64,000 nucleotides of DNA from Lentibacillus sp. CBA3610. GTDB taxonomy: Bacteria; Bacillota; Bacilli; Bacillales; Amphibacillaceae. Shown in pieces: positions 15,329 to 23,746 of this stretch. The notes under the pieces were generated by a model. The model saw only the letters and a program-made list of their open reading frames with translations. It was not told the DNA's origin and did not search any database. The stretch spans positions 1,426,001 to 1,490,000 of the forward strand of contig NZ_CP035925.1 of NCBI RefSeq assembly GCF_013373365.1, in the 5' to 3' direction. Position numbers and translations under genes: made by a program. The stretch's first letter is position 1. Every line of letters begins with the position of its first letter.

Positions 15329-15362
15329 TTAAGCCGTCTGCCTCCTTTCTTTTATTCAATTA

Positions 15363-15986
15363 TTATTCAAATCCATACTCATCATCTTCTGATTCCTCAG
15401 ACTCTTCATATTTATGAATTATTGTTCCTGACTCTGCATCTGAAACTTGATCAGGTAATACACTATCTACAAACTCTTTTACCTTCCATTCGCCTTCTTG
15501 GTTTTGCTTCATGCTGATGAAATTATAATCAGCATCATCAAATTCAAATCCAGTCCAAGGTTGAACATAGTAGATAATTTCTTTGGAGTCTTCACTATAA
15601 ACAGAATCGTACCGACGAATTTCGTAAGCATCACCCAACTCGTCAAAGTCTTTGAATTGGTCAGAATACTTATCTTTATAATTTTGATAATCCTCTTCCT
15701 GAATCATGTCCTGTGCGTGAAGCTTGTCACCGTTGTCTTTCACAACATCCGTTACATATGTTTCATTCTCAAGTTTGTCCTGTCCTTCCGGCGAAAGCAT
15801 GGAATAGACTTTTGGAATATTTAACTCAAACCCCGCCCGATAAAATTCCTGTACAATTTCATCGGTTTCATTAAATACTTCAGCATTTTCATTTTCCTCA
15901 GGACTAGCATCCCCGTTGGAAGAACAGCCTACCACGAATAGTAAGCTGACAACCATCAGAACCAATCCTGTCAACTTCCTGTTCAA
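15363..15986 (-). CDS. putative lipoprotein of the conjugation operon
   Basis: 207 residues. The start M-N-R-K-L-T-G-L is followed by a hydrophobic stretch and a lipobox L-F-V-V-G-C (Cys 21), so the mature protein should be lipid-anchored outside the membrane. The domain after a short acidic linker (about 40-185) contains alternating strands and helices (F-Y-R-A-G-F-E-L-N-I-P-K-V-Y-S-M-L-S), again suggestive of an NTF2-like fold. The C-terminus is very acidic. It lies between VirB4 and the VirB6-like gene. A surface component of the mating channel or an exclusion factor are both possible; I recognise no family. Confidence 0.6.
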   Translation of the reverse strand: MNRKLTGLVLMVVSLLFVVGCSSNGDASPEENENAEVFNETDEIVQEFYRAGFELNIPKVYSMLSPEGQDKLENETYVTDVVKDNGDKLHAQDMIQEEDYQNYKDKYSDQFKDFDELGDAYEIRRYDSVYSEDSKEIIYYVQPWTGFEFDDADYNFISMKQNQEGEWKVKEFVDSVLPDQVSDAESGTIIHKYEESEESEDDEYGFE

Positions 15987-16008
15987 ACTAACTCACCCCT
16001 TTATAATT

Positions 16009-18600
16009 TTAAGAAGTCTCCCTCAGCTCCCTCTGACGTTCCTCTTCAGTCGCCGTTGACGAGTCAAAGGCATCTAACAGATCTTTAAATACCGGATTGA
16101 CATGAATAACAGCTGAACGCCCAAATATATCCTGAAACAGTGCGTCTCCACGCCCGAGATTTTTTAACGTATCAATATTTTCTTCGGTTTGCGGCAAGTT
16201 AAAATAATTTAACATTTCTTGAGCTTCTTCAGTCTTACGTAATCCAAAGCTGAATTTCATACCCATATTGGCGACTTCTTTTCCATGGTCAGACGCGTTT
16301 TGAGACCCTTTAATCAGCGTGGTGTTGTAGTAACGGCCCATTCGCACAATAAAATCCATCAACTCAGATCCGATTGCGCTTCGTTCAATAGCACTGGCCT
16401 CATCCTGAAGAATAAACTTGTGACGCATGCGGTCCTGATTAAACATATATTGTTTGGTGAAAGCCGTTAAGGAGATCATAATAGCTTCGGATATTTTGTG
16501 CTGCGGCCGCAATGTCTTTGCTGCGCTGCCCGGCAGGTTTAAGTTTTGAACCATTAGCACTTGAATGGGCACACTCGTTTTTAATACTTTATATTCCTGC
16601 CCGACTTCACCAAACAGCAATTTTGCCAGCTGATTACGTCGTAATGTTTCAAGCGTGCTCTTTAATTTTTCTACGGACGCAAAGCGAACGGCTGTCATTT
16701 TATCCTTTTCATGGTCATAAAGGTTTTGTAAGTACGTTATCACAGCACCAATACACGGGTCGTCCTGTTTCGATACAGTTTCAATCGCTTCACTTAACAG
16801 TGTATAAGCATCGTCATCAATCCCCACATTCACCAAATGGGACAGGATATCCATGCAAATGTCTTTTCCTTCTTCCAGGTTTGTGCTTGTCCGAAACGGG
16901 TCCAGCGAACCGGCGTCCCGTTCATCACGTCCCATTTCCCAGACGGATATCGATTCTTTTGGAATATACGGCAGCCCGTTTATCCATCCTTTCCGGTCAC
17001 CTTTCGGGTCAATAATCAATCCCTGTGAGCCCGTTAAGGCTGCGAGATAGACAAACAGATTCATAAGAAATGATTTGCCTTTACCCGTCATGCCGGCCAC
17101 AAGAACCGAAATAGAATCGAAAACATTATTCAAATTTTCATAAGCTTTCGCTGCAAGATCCGGTTTAATAAATACCGGCTTTTGAAACTGTTTCGTATAG
17201 CCGATATAAAACCCCCGATTATCACCGATATTGGTGGTCGCCCCAAACATCATACCGGCTAAAATATTAGGCGACACATGCATTTGATAATCGTTCATAA
17301 AGGATTTGGAACCGGGTATCGTTTCCATCATCAGATTCAATTGTTCCCCGTATGGCGGGAGAACAGATAATCCAAACCGGGATAATTCATCGGTTAGTTG
17401 TCCCACACGGGTGCTTAACGTTTTCTTATCTTTGGCGCTCACTTTAAAAACAAATGAACAGCTATAGGCCGGCTGTCCTGTCTGTTTAAAATAGTTTTCC
17501 ATTTGAACAGCGCCTTTTTCCGATTCGTTAACACTGAGATCTACGTTTTCATGTCCTTTTGCTGCTTCCTGTCTTTGATCTTTAAATTCCAACCGGGCAT
17601 TGCTCAGTTTCTTGCGTATCGATCTGTTAGATTGATAGTTTGCGCGAATGGAAACACTGACCGGAAAAGGCATTCGGGATTGCAGATGATACAACCACTC
17701 AAAACCAGGGTGCATGCTTATATCCTCCATGTTACTGCAAATAACGTACTGGGTATATAGTTCTTCTATTTCATTATTGATGATTTTACTTGTGCGTAAT
17801 GTTTTTGGATCCACTTCTTCAATATTCGCATTCTGGACATCAACAAATGCTTTTTCTTTTGGCCGAACGGCTTCGTGTGATTGCGCTTTAGCATCTGTCC
17901 CTTCCACGCTATAGCCGGATTCAAAATCTTCCCGGTACGCCACATCCTGATTGGACGTGGAGACGGAGTATGTTTTCTCAGCCAGGTAGATGATTTCCGA
18001 TGCCGTCGCAGGTTTAACCATGGACGAAAACCCATTGATCATATTGCCAATCAAACTTTCAGCCTGTTCCTGATAGGCTCGAATCTCCTCAATCGGAATG
18101 TCATAAGGATCTAATCCAACCGCATGATAAACCGGCGAACTTAACCCCTGAAGAAAGTTTTTCAACTGATAAATCGCCGAGTTTCCCATATTGAGGGATT
18201 GTATTTGATTTTGGGCCGGATCTAACTGAACGCCCAAATAATGAACATATTCGCCGGATTCGTTGATGGTACGCTGCCGGTTTAATTGGCTCTCCACTTG
18301 CTCCATAAAGTGAAGCCCGTTTTGTTTTAACGGGTAATCCAACCGGTTCATTTCCTGCTTGGTCTGGCTCATAATACCGCTGATATTCATCGGTGTCGGA
18401 TCAATGATAAAGTGTAAATCATGCCCATTATTGGCTAAAAATCCCAATTGCCGCTGGAATGGTTTTATTTTATCATCGAAATCCAAAAAGTCATACCCGA
18501 ATCCTTCAATCCGATAATAGGCCCAAACTGTTTGATCATTTGCAAAGACAAGATTTTCATCGATATGTTTTATCGGAAACTCTAAAATACTGGTTCGCAT
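16009..18600 (-). CDS. VirB4-family conjugation ATPase
   Basis: 863 residues, ATG at 18600 with AAAGGAGTTAACAG before it. The N-terminal half is the CagE/TrbE/VirB-type domain; Walker A is G-M-T-G-K-G-K-S near residue 505, and the following G-L-I-I-D-P-K-G-D is the usual second ATPase strand. A late R-M-G-R-Y-Y and G-L-R-K-T-E-E match the family. Length fits the 800-850-residue VirB4/ConE/TcpF group. It powers channel assembly and substrate movement at the membrane. It lies between the lipoprotein and the TcpE gene, the usual order for these operons. The gene appears intact. Confidence 0.92.
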   Translation of the reverse strand: MRTSILEFPIKHIDENLVFANDQTVWAYYRIEGFGYDFLDFDDKIKPFQRQLGFLANNGHDLHFIIDPTPMNISGIMSQTKQEMNRLDYPLKQNGLHFMEQVESQLNRQRTINESGEYVHYLGVQLDPAQNQIQSLNMGNSAIYQLKNFLQGLSSPVYHAVGLDPYDIPIEEIRAYQEQAESLIGNMINGFSSMVKPATASEIIYLAEKTYSVSTSNQDVAYREDFESGYSVEGTDAKAQSHEAVRPKEKAFVDVQNANIEEVDPKTLRTSKIINNEIEELYTQYVICSNMEDISMHPGFEWLYHLQSRMPFPVSVSIRANYQSNRSIRKKLSNARLEFKDQRQEAAKGHENVDLSVNESEKGAVQMENYFKQTGQPAYSCSFVFKVSAKDKKTLSTRVGQLTDELSRFGLSVLPPYGEQLNLMMETIPGSKSFMNDYQMHVSPNILAGMMFGATTNIGDNRGFYIGYTKQFQKPVFIKPDLAAKAYENLNNVFDSISVLVAGMTGKGKSFLMNLFVYLAALTGSQGLIIDPKGDRKGWINGLPYIPKESISVWEMGRDERDAGSLDPFRTSTNLEEGKDICMDILSHLVNVGIDDDAYTLLSEAIETVSKQDDPCIGAVITYLQNLYDHEKDKMTAVRFASVEKLKSTLETLRRNQLAKLLFGEVGQEYKVLKTSVPIQVLMVQNLNLPGSAAKTLRPQHKISEAIMISLTAFTKQYMFNQDRMRHKFILQDEASAIERSAIGSELMDFIVRMGRYYNTTLIKGSQNASDHGKEVANMGMKFSFGLRKTEEAQEMLNYFNLPQTEENIDTLKNLGRGDALFQDIFGRSAVIHVNPVFKDLLDAFDSSTATEEERQRELRETS

Positions 18601-18624
18601 CTGTTAACTCCTTTCTGACTGACG

Positions 18625-19089
18625 CTATTTATACGTGACAACCCCTTTATAACGATAGCTTTTTGGTTTAAAAGCATCTTGCTTGATGCCATAGGTGTAA
18701 TAACCGTGAAAACCATAATCCCTTTCTTTTGGAATTGCTCTAGCCCGGTGATACGTGACGCGCTGCCATTTGCGCAACTGATACAAAAACAGCGACCGAA
18801 AAAATGCCACCGGCGAGCGATTTTCTGTGCCGACGTCTGTTATCAGCCATGCAAGAACAATTGGCAGAGCAAACAGGACACCCGTTGGAATCCACTGAAT
18901 CAAGTTGCCTAACACCGGTGTGAAATACCAAATAACTTCCAGTACGCCAAATACCAAAAAATATAGGACACCTTTAAACGGAATCGGTCTCCCTAATTTC
19001 ACACCAAAAAACTGATATAACTTGCGATCGAACTTCAAAAAATTATTTAACACATACAAAGGGATGCGTTTGTTCTGTTCAGGTCCCAT
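18625..19089 (-). CDS. TcpE-family conjugation membrane protein
   Basis: 154 residues from the ATG at 19089 (AGAAGTGAT upstream). A basic N-terminus with K-F-D-R-K-L-Y-Q-F-F-G-V-K-L is followed by two membrane segments (about 42-60 and 70-90), then a long basic C-terminal tail with aromatic residues. This is the TcpE pattern (PF12648; ICEBs1 ConD is comparable). The protein is an inner-membrane component that associates with VirB4, whose gene follows 24 bases downstream. The family call rests on topology, length and operon position together. Confidence 0.75.
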   Translation of the reverse strand: MGPEQNKRIPLYVLNNFLKFDRKLYQFFGVKLGRPIPFKGVLYFLVFGVLEVIWYFTPVLGNLIQWIPTGVLFALPIVLAWLITDVGTENRSPVAFFRSLFLYQLRKWQRVTYHRARAIPKERDYGFHGYYTYGIKQDAFKPKSYRYKGVVTYK

Positions 19090-19179
19090 GTTTATCACTT
19101 CTTTCACATGTTTGCTTACCACCAATTAAGAGGAACAGTCAGCCTGTGCAACTATTCCTCTCCATTGGTCTGCGGTTAT

Positions 19180-19404
19180 TTAATTAGCACCAATATTTAA
19201 TTTGTCACTGAACCACTCGGACAAAGCCAAAATCGAATCCGGATTCAAAACAAAAATCCCGATAAAGGCCCCTGCTATCAGAACACCGACGGCAAATATC
19301 CATGCCCGCTTTGCGACAGCTACGAGAAGCAATACCAGAATGACAAAAAACAGCACATACTGCAGTTCCTCTGTAAACCAATTAAATAAAGATTCTAATG
19401 ACAT
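19180..19404 (-). CDS. small membrane protein, TcpD-like
   Basis: 74 residues from the ATG at 19404, which has GGTGAGGTG upstream. Two hydrophobic helices (about 13-30 and 34-53) flank a short basic turn K-R-A-W; the tail is amphipathic. Size, topology and location between TcpC and TcpE match TcpD or VirB3-like small components of Gram-positive conjugation systems. Sequence alone cannot separate these options. It probably forms part of the inner-membrane platform. Confidence 0.6.
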   Translation of the reverse strand: MSLESLFNWFTEELQYVLFFVILVLLLVAVAKRAWIFAVGVLIAGAFIGIFVLNPDSILALSEWFSDKLNIGAN

Positions 19405-19435
19405 GAACACCTCACCTTTCCATTCATAAATTCAT

Positions 19436-20466
19436 TCATGATTCAGATGCTTTTTCTTCAATGTTTTGTTCAGCATTCAGTTTGGCTACCACATAATGAT
19501 CGTCCTTTTTCGCAACCACCAGCTTATAAACCGACTTCATTTCCATTTGCGTTGCAGGTTCCTCAAACGTGACCTCCGTCATGACAAAATAGTCACCGGC
19601 TTTGTTTCCTTCATAGAGCTCCGTCCTGTTTACGCCTTTGAATTTCAGTGCCCCGTTTAGTCCATTCCGGGCCGATTTATCCGTCAGCATGTAGCTTAAC
19701 TGGTCTTCTGAATCTTGAACATAGCTCTTAAAAAAGGTTTCCAGAAAAGCTTCGATATTGTCGATTTCACCGTTATCGTTTATGGATGTTAAATTTGTCC
19801 GATTGACTTCGCGGTCTGCCTCGACATCGGTCCCGTCTTTCAGATATGTCACAAACGGAAGTTCATAAACACCGTAAGTACTCCCGTTATGAACAACAGG
19901 CACAGCAAAATCTTTCGTCACGAGCTTTGACTCCTTATTCTTTTGCATTTCGGAAGTGACCTCAAAGATAATATGGGCTTTTCTATCGGTTATTTCATCG
20001 GTTTTTTGATATGCAATTTCCTTACTTGCAGCATTCCATTCCAAATTTTCCGTTACAAGCCCTGCCTGGTCATCCAACCCTTCAGCCAAATAGTTGGACA
20101 GGCGCTGGCTTCGGTCTTTCCAGCCTTCAGTCGTTGGCTCCCAATTAAAATACGCACGGGTAAATTCTTTGGCAAATTGAATGGCAGCCGGTTTTGTAGC
20201 AGGGTTTTGATTAACCTCTGTTTGCTTGTCGTTACGGGTTTCTGCTGATTCAGGAGTCGATGTAACCGTGATGAACACGACAAGGAACATAAACGCGAAA
20301 AGCATCCAAAATGTGATCACGCCCATCTTTCTTACCACATACGTTTTCGGACGACGCGGCTTTTCTTTTTTGGGCTGCGCTTTAACAAACTTTTTGAATC
20401 GCTAAACCAGCCTACTTTCCGACTGTCACCTGCTTGCTTCTTTTTCTTCTTCTGGATTTTATTCAT
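19436..20466 (-). CDS. TcpC-family conjugation protein with a -1 frameshift in its N-terminal region
   Basis: The intact frame from GTG 20338 gives 300 residues: a membrane helix then two NTF2-like domains as in TcpC/ConB. However, the best start signals (GGAGGGATTAGCTGA, ATG at 20466) lie further right in another frame, encoding a Lys-rich segment M-N-K-I-Q-K-K-K-K-K. The two frames meet at a run of five A residues (20391-20395 as T on the + strand). One extra A would join them into a continuous basic cytoplasmic tail ending K-T-Y-V-V-R-K-M-G-V-I-T-F, a typical TcpC entry. The gene may be broken, be rescued by slippage, or start internally. TcpC is an essential channel scaffold in related systems. 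Confidence 0.75.
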
Positions 20467-20497
20467 TCAGCTAATCCCTCCTCTCCTTAAGCAACTG

Positions 20498-20719
20498 TTA
20501 CAGTTTTCGGTTTGAGCCAAAGACGACAAAAATCGCAATAATGATAATAAAGGTAGTGACGGCGCCATAACGGACCAGCGACATGTTGTATAACTGAACA
20601 ACCTGTTCTTTAAATTCCTCCCAAAGTGGCTGTGTTGCCGGGAATTCTTCTAACACGAGACTCCCAACAATGAGAAATAAAAAGATGCCCAATATCAGTG
20701 CAAGAAAAAAGCGAATCAA
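20498..20719 (-). CDS. small two-helix membrane protein of the transfer operon
   Basis: 73 residues from TTG 20719, preceded by AAAGGGGGGTGCAGC. An ATG at 20773 has its Shine-Dalgarno abutting the start codon and is less likely. Two hydrophobic segments (about 2-22 and 48-66) flank a loop with Pro and acidic residues. It could be a VirB2/VirB3-like subunit, but no family motif is visible. It follows the terminator behind parR and so begins the secretion-gene run. Confidence 0.6.
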   Translation of the reverse strand: MIRFFLALILGIFLFLIVGSLVLEEFPATQPLWEEFKEQVVQLYNMSLVRYGAVTTFIIIIAIFVVFGSNRKL

Positions 20720-20787
20720 GCTGCACCCCCCTTTCAATTGATTCTGGACTGAGTATTTTTGGTTTTGCCACATCCCCCCTTTAAATA

Positions 20788-20821
20788 ATAAAAATACTCT
20801 GTCCTGAATTAAGACAGAGTT
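20788..20821 (-). terminator. intrinsic terminator after the par genes
   Basis: ACTCTGTC (20796-20803) pairs with GACAGAGT (20813-20820), with leftward ATTTTTATTATTT. It separates the ParMR genes from the secretion genes. Confidence 0.75.
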
Positions 20822-20851
20822 GCATTTAAGCCTGATAAAATTTTTGTTTGG

Positions 20852-21223
20852 TTATTCATCACTGATGCCAAATGACGCCAGGAACGCATTAGCTGTATCG
20901 GCTACAGCTTGATTACTCATTTCGCCATTTGTCCTTTTCGCCTCTTGCCTTTCTGTTGGATAAGCCAAGCCTTCTTGGACCCCTTGACGCAATAGGTCAT
21001 ATTGGTCCGTTTGAACGGCTTTGATATCGTTTAATGCTTGCATGATTTGCTGCAATTCGTGTTGGCGGTGGTCTTCCGCTTTAAGATAGTTGACCGCAAC
21101 CTCTAATAAATAGCGAATCGCCTCGCTTCGTTTATTACTGGGTAACTGCTCCAGGAATTCATGAATTGCTGTGTCATGATCGGTTAGGCGAAAACTATAA
21201 CGCTTTTTCCAATTGGCTGCCAT
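20852..21223 (-). CDS. parR: ParR-like ribbon-helix-helix DNA-binding adaptor
   Basis: 123 residues. The start M-A-A-N-W-K-K-R-Y-S-F-R-L gives a basic beta strand (Y-S-F-R-L) followed by two helices with S-N-K-R-S-E-A-I-R-Y-L-L. This is a ribbon-helix-helix fold as in type II partition adaptors. A C-terminal helical tail rich in Q and D would contact ParM. It lies 3 bases after parM, the standard parM-parR order. The adaptor should bind a centromere-like repeat array (candidates: 10922-11164 or 23537-23746) and stabilise ParM filaments. Confidence 0.75.
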   Translation of the reverse strand: MAANWKKRYSFRLTDHDTAIHEFLEQLPSNKRSEAIRYLLEVAVNYLKAEDHRQHELQQIMQALNDIKAVQTDQYDLLRQGVQEGLAYPTERQEAKRTNGEMSNQAVADTANAFLASFGISDE

Positions 21224-21226
21224 AGG

Positions 21227-22279
21227 TTAACCCATCTTCTGATGGTGTTCCGGCTGTAATAACGTTTTGCCCAATCGCAAATAACCAATGGTATTGGCAA
21301 ACTGATTTTCCGTAATACATTCCAGCCGATTATCAAAATGTGGCTGGAGAAACGACTCAAACAGTTTTCCGCCGCCCCCAGCCACAAATATGGCATCAAA
21401 CAGATCGCTTTCTTCCGCCCACACACCTTTTAAACGATCCGCAATATTCGTCGCAATCGACTGTTTACTTTCCCGAACAGCTTCCGAAAATTCAATACGC
21501 TGACCTTTATAGGTGATGTATTCATGTTTCAAGACCCGGCTAATATTTGATTCATTTAAATCTGCACCACCCGTTTTTGCCTTGAATAACTGCCTGATGT
21601 CCCTGTGAAGATTAATGACCCCTTCATCGATTGTCCCGGAAAGTTTTGCCTTTGGGACAAATGCCCCGTTTTCCTGCATCTCCACAACAACAAAATCAGT
21701 CGTGCGAAAACCGATATCGATCAAAGCAATGATATTACCTTCCGTCATTAAATACGGATAGACAAATTTTCCTTCGTGGTTCATTAAGGCTGAAAATATG
21801 GCTGATGCTCCCTGCGGAAAAACCATGGCTTGATCAATGTTAATACGTTTTTCCTGCCCGGCAAGCGGTCCGGTTTCCCAAACTGTGACAGGCTGCATCC
21901 CGATGATGGTTTGCCTGAATTCTTTGGCCTGGGATTGATAAAAATCCAACGGCAAACCTGTTGAAACCTGAACAATGTCATCCTCTGTTACCAGTTGAAT
22001 TGCTGTGTTCAGCAAAATTTGTGTGTAAACATGACTGAACCGTTCCCGTTCAAAGATTCGCGACACCGACCTCGATTCCTTAGCCAGTTCTCCCACAAAA
22101 TACGCTTCCTGTTGATAGATCAGATGGATATTTTGACGATCATCAGGCGTTTCACCCATAACACTGGTAATACTGCGGTCATAGCCTTTTCCAACGAGTG
22201 ATGGAAACAAAATGCGTTTTCCCGATGCGGAAACAGCTTTCACAAAGCCATAACCCAAATCAACTGCAACGTGCTCCAT
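21227..22279 (-). CDS. parM: ParM-like actin-family partition ATPase
   Basis: 350 residues from the ATG at 22279 (GGGGACTTTGAA upstream). Actin/Hsp70-superfamily motifs are present: V-D-L-G-Y-G-F-V-K-A (phosphate 1), A-L-I-D-I-G-F-R-T-T-D (phosphate 2, about residue 165) and V-A-G-G-G-G-K-L (adenosine motif, about residue 295). It matches the ParM/StbA/AlfA-type group used to segregate low-copy plasmids. Finding it with parR inside an integrated element suggests that the excised form replicates and is actively partitioned. Alternatively it could position the element at the mating site. Confidence 0.88.
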   Translation of the reverse strand: MEHVAVDLGYGFVKAVSASGKRILFPSLVGKGYDRSITSVMGETPDDRQNIHLIYQQEAYFVGELAKESRSVSRIFERERFSHVYTQILLNTAIQLVTEDDIVQVSTGLPLDFYQSQAKEFRQTIIGMQPVTVWETGPLAGQEKRINIDQAMVFPQGASAIFSALMNHEGKFVYPYLMTEGNIIALIDIGFRTTDFVVVEMQENGAFVPKAKLSGTIDEGVINLHRDIRQLFKAKTGGADLNESNISRVLKHEYITYKGQRIEFSEAVRESKQSIATNIADRLKGVWAEESDLFDAIFVAGGGGKLFESFLQPHFDNRLECITENQFANTIGYLRLGKTLLQPEHHQKMG

Positions 22280-22312
22280 TTCAAAGTCCCCTTTCGACAT
22301 TATAATAACTAT

Positions 22313-22516
22313 TTAACTATGAGACAGATTCATATAGACTGCTTGAAACATTGCTTCCGCTTGTTGTGGTGACACATCAATGGCTGCATTCATCTCTTGA
22401 GCACTGACATGACAATCTGTTTCATAGTAACCACGTTTTCCTTTTTCAATTTTGACAACTTCCCCTGTTAATGGGTGGTTAACATAGCAGTAATCCGGCA
22501 AGTACGATTTTGCCAT
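22313..22516 (-). CDS. small protein of unknown function (67 aa)
   Basis: 67 residues starting M-A-K-S-Y-L-P-D-Y-C-Y-V-N-H-P-L-T-G-E. The first 30 residues form a compact beta-like unit (Y-V-N-H-P-L-T-G-E-V-V-K-I-E-K-G-K-R-G) reminiscent of small DNA mimic or single-domain plasmid proteins. The rest is helical with A-M-F-Q-A-V-Y. It ends 33 bases before the parM start and is probably cotranscribed with it. I recognise no family; a role tied to partition is a guess from position. Confidence 0.55.
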   Translation of the reverse strand: MAKSYLPDYCYVNHPLTGEVVKIEKGKRGYYETDCHVSAQEMNAAIDVSPQQAEAMFQAVYMNLSHS

Positions 22517-22574
22517 GCTCTTCCACTTCCTTTCCTTAAAAATCCACTTAATTTATATGACTGCTGCTACGTAA

Positions 22575-23027
22575 TTAAATCAATGTCATCAACGTTTCGC
22601 GGCCTATATAAACTAACAATAGGATGGCTGTTAACCGGCCAATCATGTTGAACATCAAGGGGCTGGTGCTGATACCAAATGATTTTTGGGCTGGATAGAA
22701 AAACCTGACTTTTCCTGTCAGCATATCCCCTAAGCTGTGTGCCATTATGCCAGCAAACGCTGCAAGCCATATCCATGGGTCTGTAAACAAATATAAAATA
22801 ATCCCTGCTAAAAAAGCAAAGAGCAGCGAGTGTGTGATGGTCCGGTGACCGAATGTTTTATTTAGAAAATAAGCAAGTGGCAATAAAACTTTTCCGACCT
22901 TTGACTTATGGTCATCCAAATCAGGAATAACACCGGCCAGGCCGCCAACAAGTGCTGCCCGCCAATCGCCGCCTGTTACCATATGACCGGCAGCCATGCC
23001 GGATAAGCAATGTGTCGTCCATTCCAT
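22575..23027 (-). CDS. YdjM/DUF457-type membrane metal-dependent hydrolase
   Basis: 150 residues. The early motifs H-C-L-S-G-M-A-A-G and I-P-D-L-D-D-H-K-S-K-V-G-K, then H-R-T-I-T-H-S-L-L-F and M-A-H-S-L-G-D-M-L-T are the conserved His/Asp clusters of the YdjM family. Four membrane helices carry them. The family is annotated as membrane-bound hydrolase; in E. coli YdjM belongs to the LexA regulon. The start codon overlaps the stop of the zinc-knuckle gene as TGATG. The job on this element is unknown; lipid or envelope remodelling during transfer is a possibility. Confidence 0.75.
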   Translation of the reverse strand: MEWTTHCLSGMAAGHMVTGGDWRAALVGGLAGVIPDLDDHKSKVGKVLLPLAYFLNKTFGHRTITHSLLFAFLAGIILYLFTDPWIWLAAFAGIMAHSLGDMLTGKVRFFYPAQKSFGISTSPLMFNMIGRLTAILLLVYIGRETLMTLI

Positions 23028-23176
23028 CAGGAGTGCTTCCCATTGTTTATAAGTTCGTTTATTTTAAGTTCAATGCCATCGATCAAGCTTAAACACTCAT
23101 GACAAACAAATTCGTCATTCTTTAAACCGCCATCATCTGCATACGTTTTACATATTGAGCACATGGTGAAGATCAT
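23027..23176 (-). CDS. small zinc-knuckle-like protein (49 aa)
   Basis: 49 residues, ATG at 23176 with GGGAGGACTC upstream. Two C-x-x-C pairs (M-C-S-I-C and V-C-H-E-C) about 17 residues apart should bind one zinc ion. It begins directly at the stop of the preceding gene (TAA-ATG) and overlaps the YdjM-type gene, so the three ORFs are translationally coupled. No family recognised; it may be a regulatory or partner subunit. Confidence 0.6.
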   Translation of the reverse strand: MIFTMCSICKTYADDGGLKNDEFVCHECLSLIDGIELKINELINNGKHS

Positions 23177-23317
23177 TTATGAGTCCTCCCTTGTTTCATT
23201 TAAAAATTGTTTAACAGCCTTTTCTGTTTCCTTTGCATAGACACTGTCCGACTTACTTTGCAGGAACCACAAAAATTTCTCTAATTCTTTAGCATCCAGA
23301 CATTTTTCTTCTTTCAT
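23177..23317 (-). CDS. small helical protein (46 aa)
   Basis: 46 residues, starting M-K-E-E-K-C-L-D-A-K-E-L, with a ribosome binding site GAAGGGAAGGGG upstream. The sequence is helical and charged (E-L-E-K-F-L-W-F-L-Q). Its stop codon abuts the next start. It heads the coupled three-gene set ending with the YdjM-type protein. Function unknown. Confidence 0.5.
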   Translation of the reverse strand: MKEEKCLDAKELEKFLWFLQSKSDSVYAKETEKAVKQFLNETREDS

Positions 23318-23536
23318 TTTCTTACCCCTTCCCTTCAAAAGATCGCTTAAAGCTTAAACAGGATTCTTTGCGGTAAATTAACGCATTGTACATGACCAGC
23401 CAGCCCAATTCATCACTAAGGATTTCTCTAACCTTAAAAAGAAACAAATATTATCGGGTTAAGCTTCAACTCAACCGTTCATACCGAGTAACTCAATTCA
23501 ATATTTATTCGTATAATAAGAGAGTGAGAAACGACA

Positions 23537-23746
23537 CCACACCTGATATCCCCCTCAAAGTTGATATCACAGCTTTTGTCCAGTTTTTAGGGTGTGGCAT
23601 TTTCGCCACACATGTGTGGTTTTTTTGCCACACCCCCTTTTCATACGTCTCCCATTTATGGGGTGTGGTTGTACTGCACAAGTCTTTCAATTAACAGCCC
23701 AACACCTTGATTAATCAGTGATTTAACGTGTGGTGATATACCACAA
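23537..23746. repeat. cluster of GTGTGG/CCACAC half sites
   Basis: Half sites lie at 23537, 23592, 23606, 23614, 23628, 23663, 23728 and (CCACAA) 23741. They form two close dyads, GTGTGGC-N6-GCCACAC-like at 23592-23611 and GTGTGG-N8-CCACAC at 23614-23633, and a third at 23728-23746. The array begins just after the stop of the Rep-like gene and lies upstream of the operon containing parM. It may be replication iterons or a centromere-like site. Confidence 0.6.

Noticed and set aside
23595..23640. Riboswitch-like leader
   Set aside because: The structure comes from repeated GTGTGG/CCACAC dyads; no known riboswitch core is visible.
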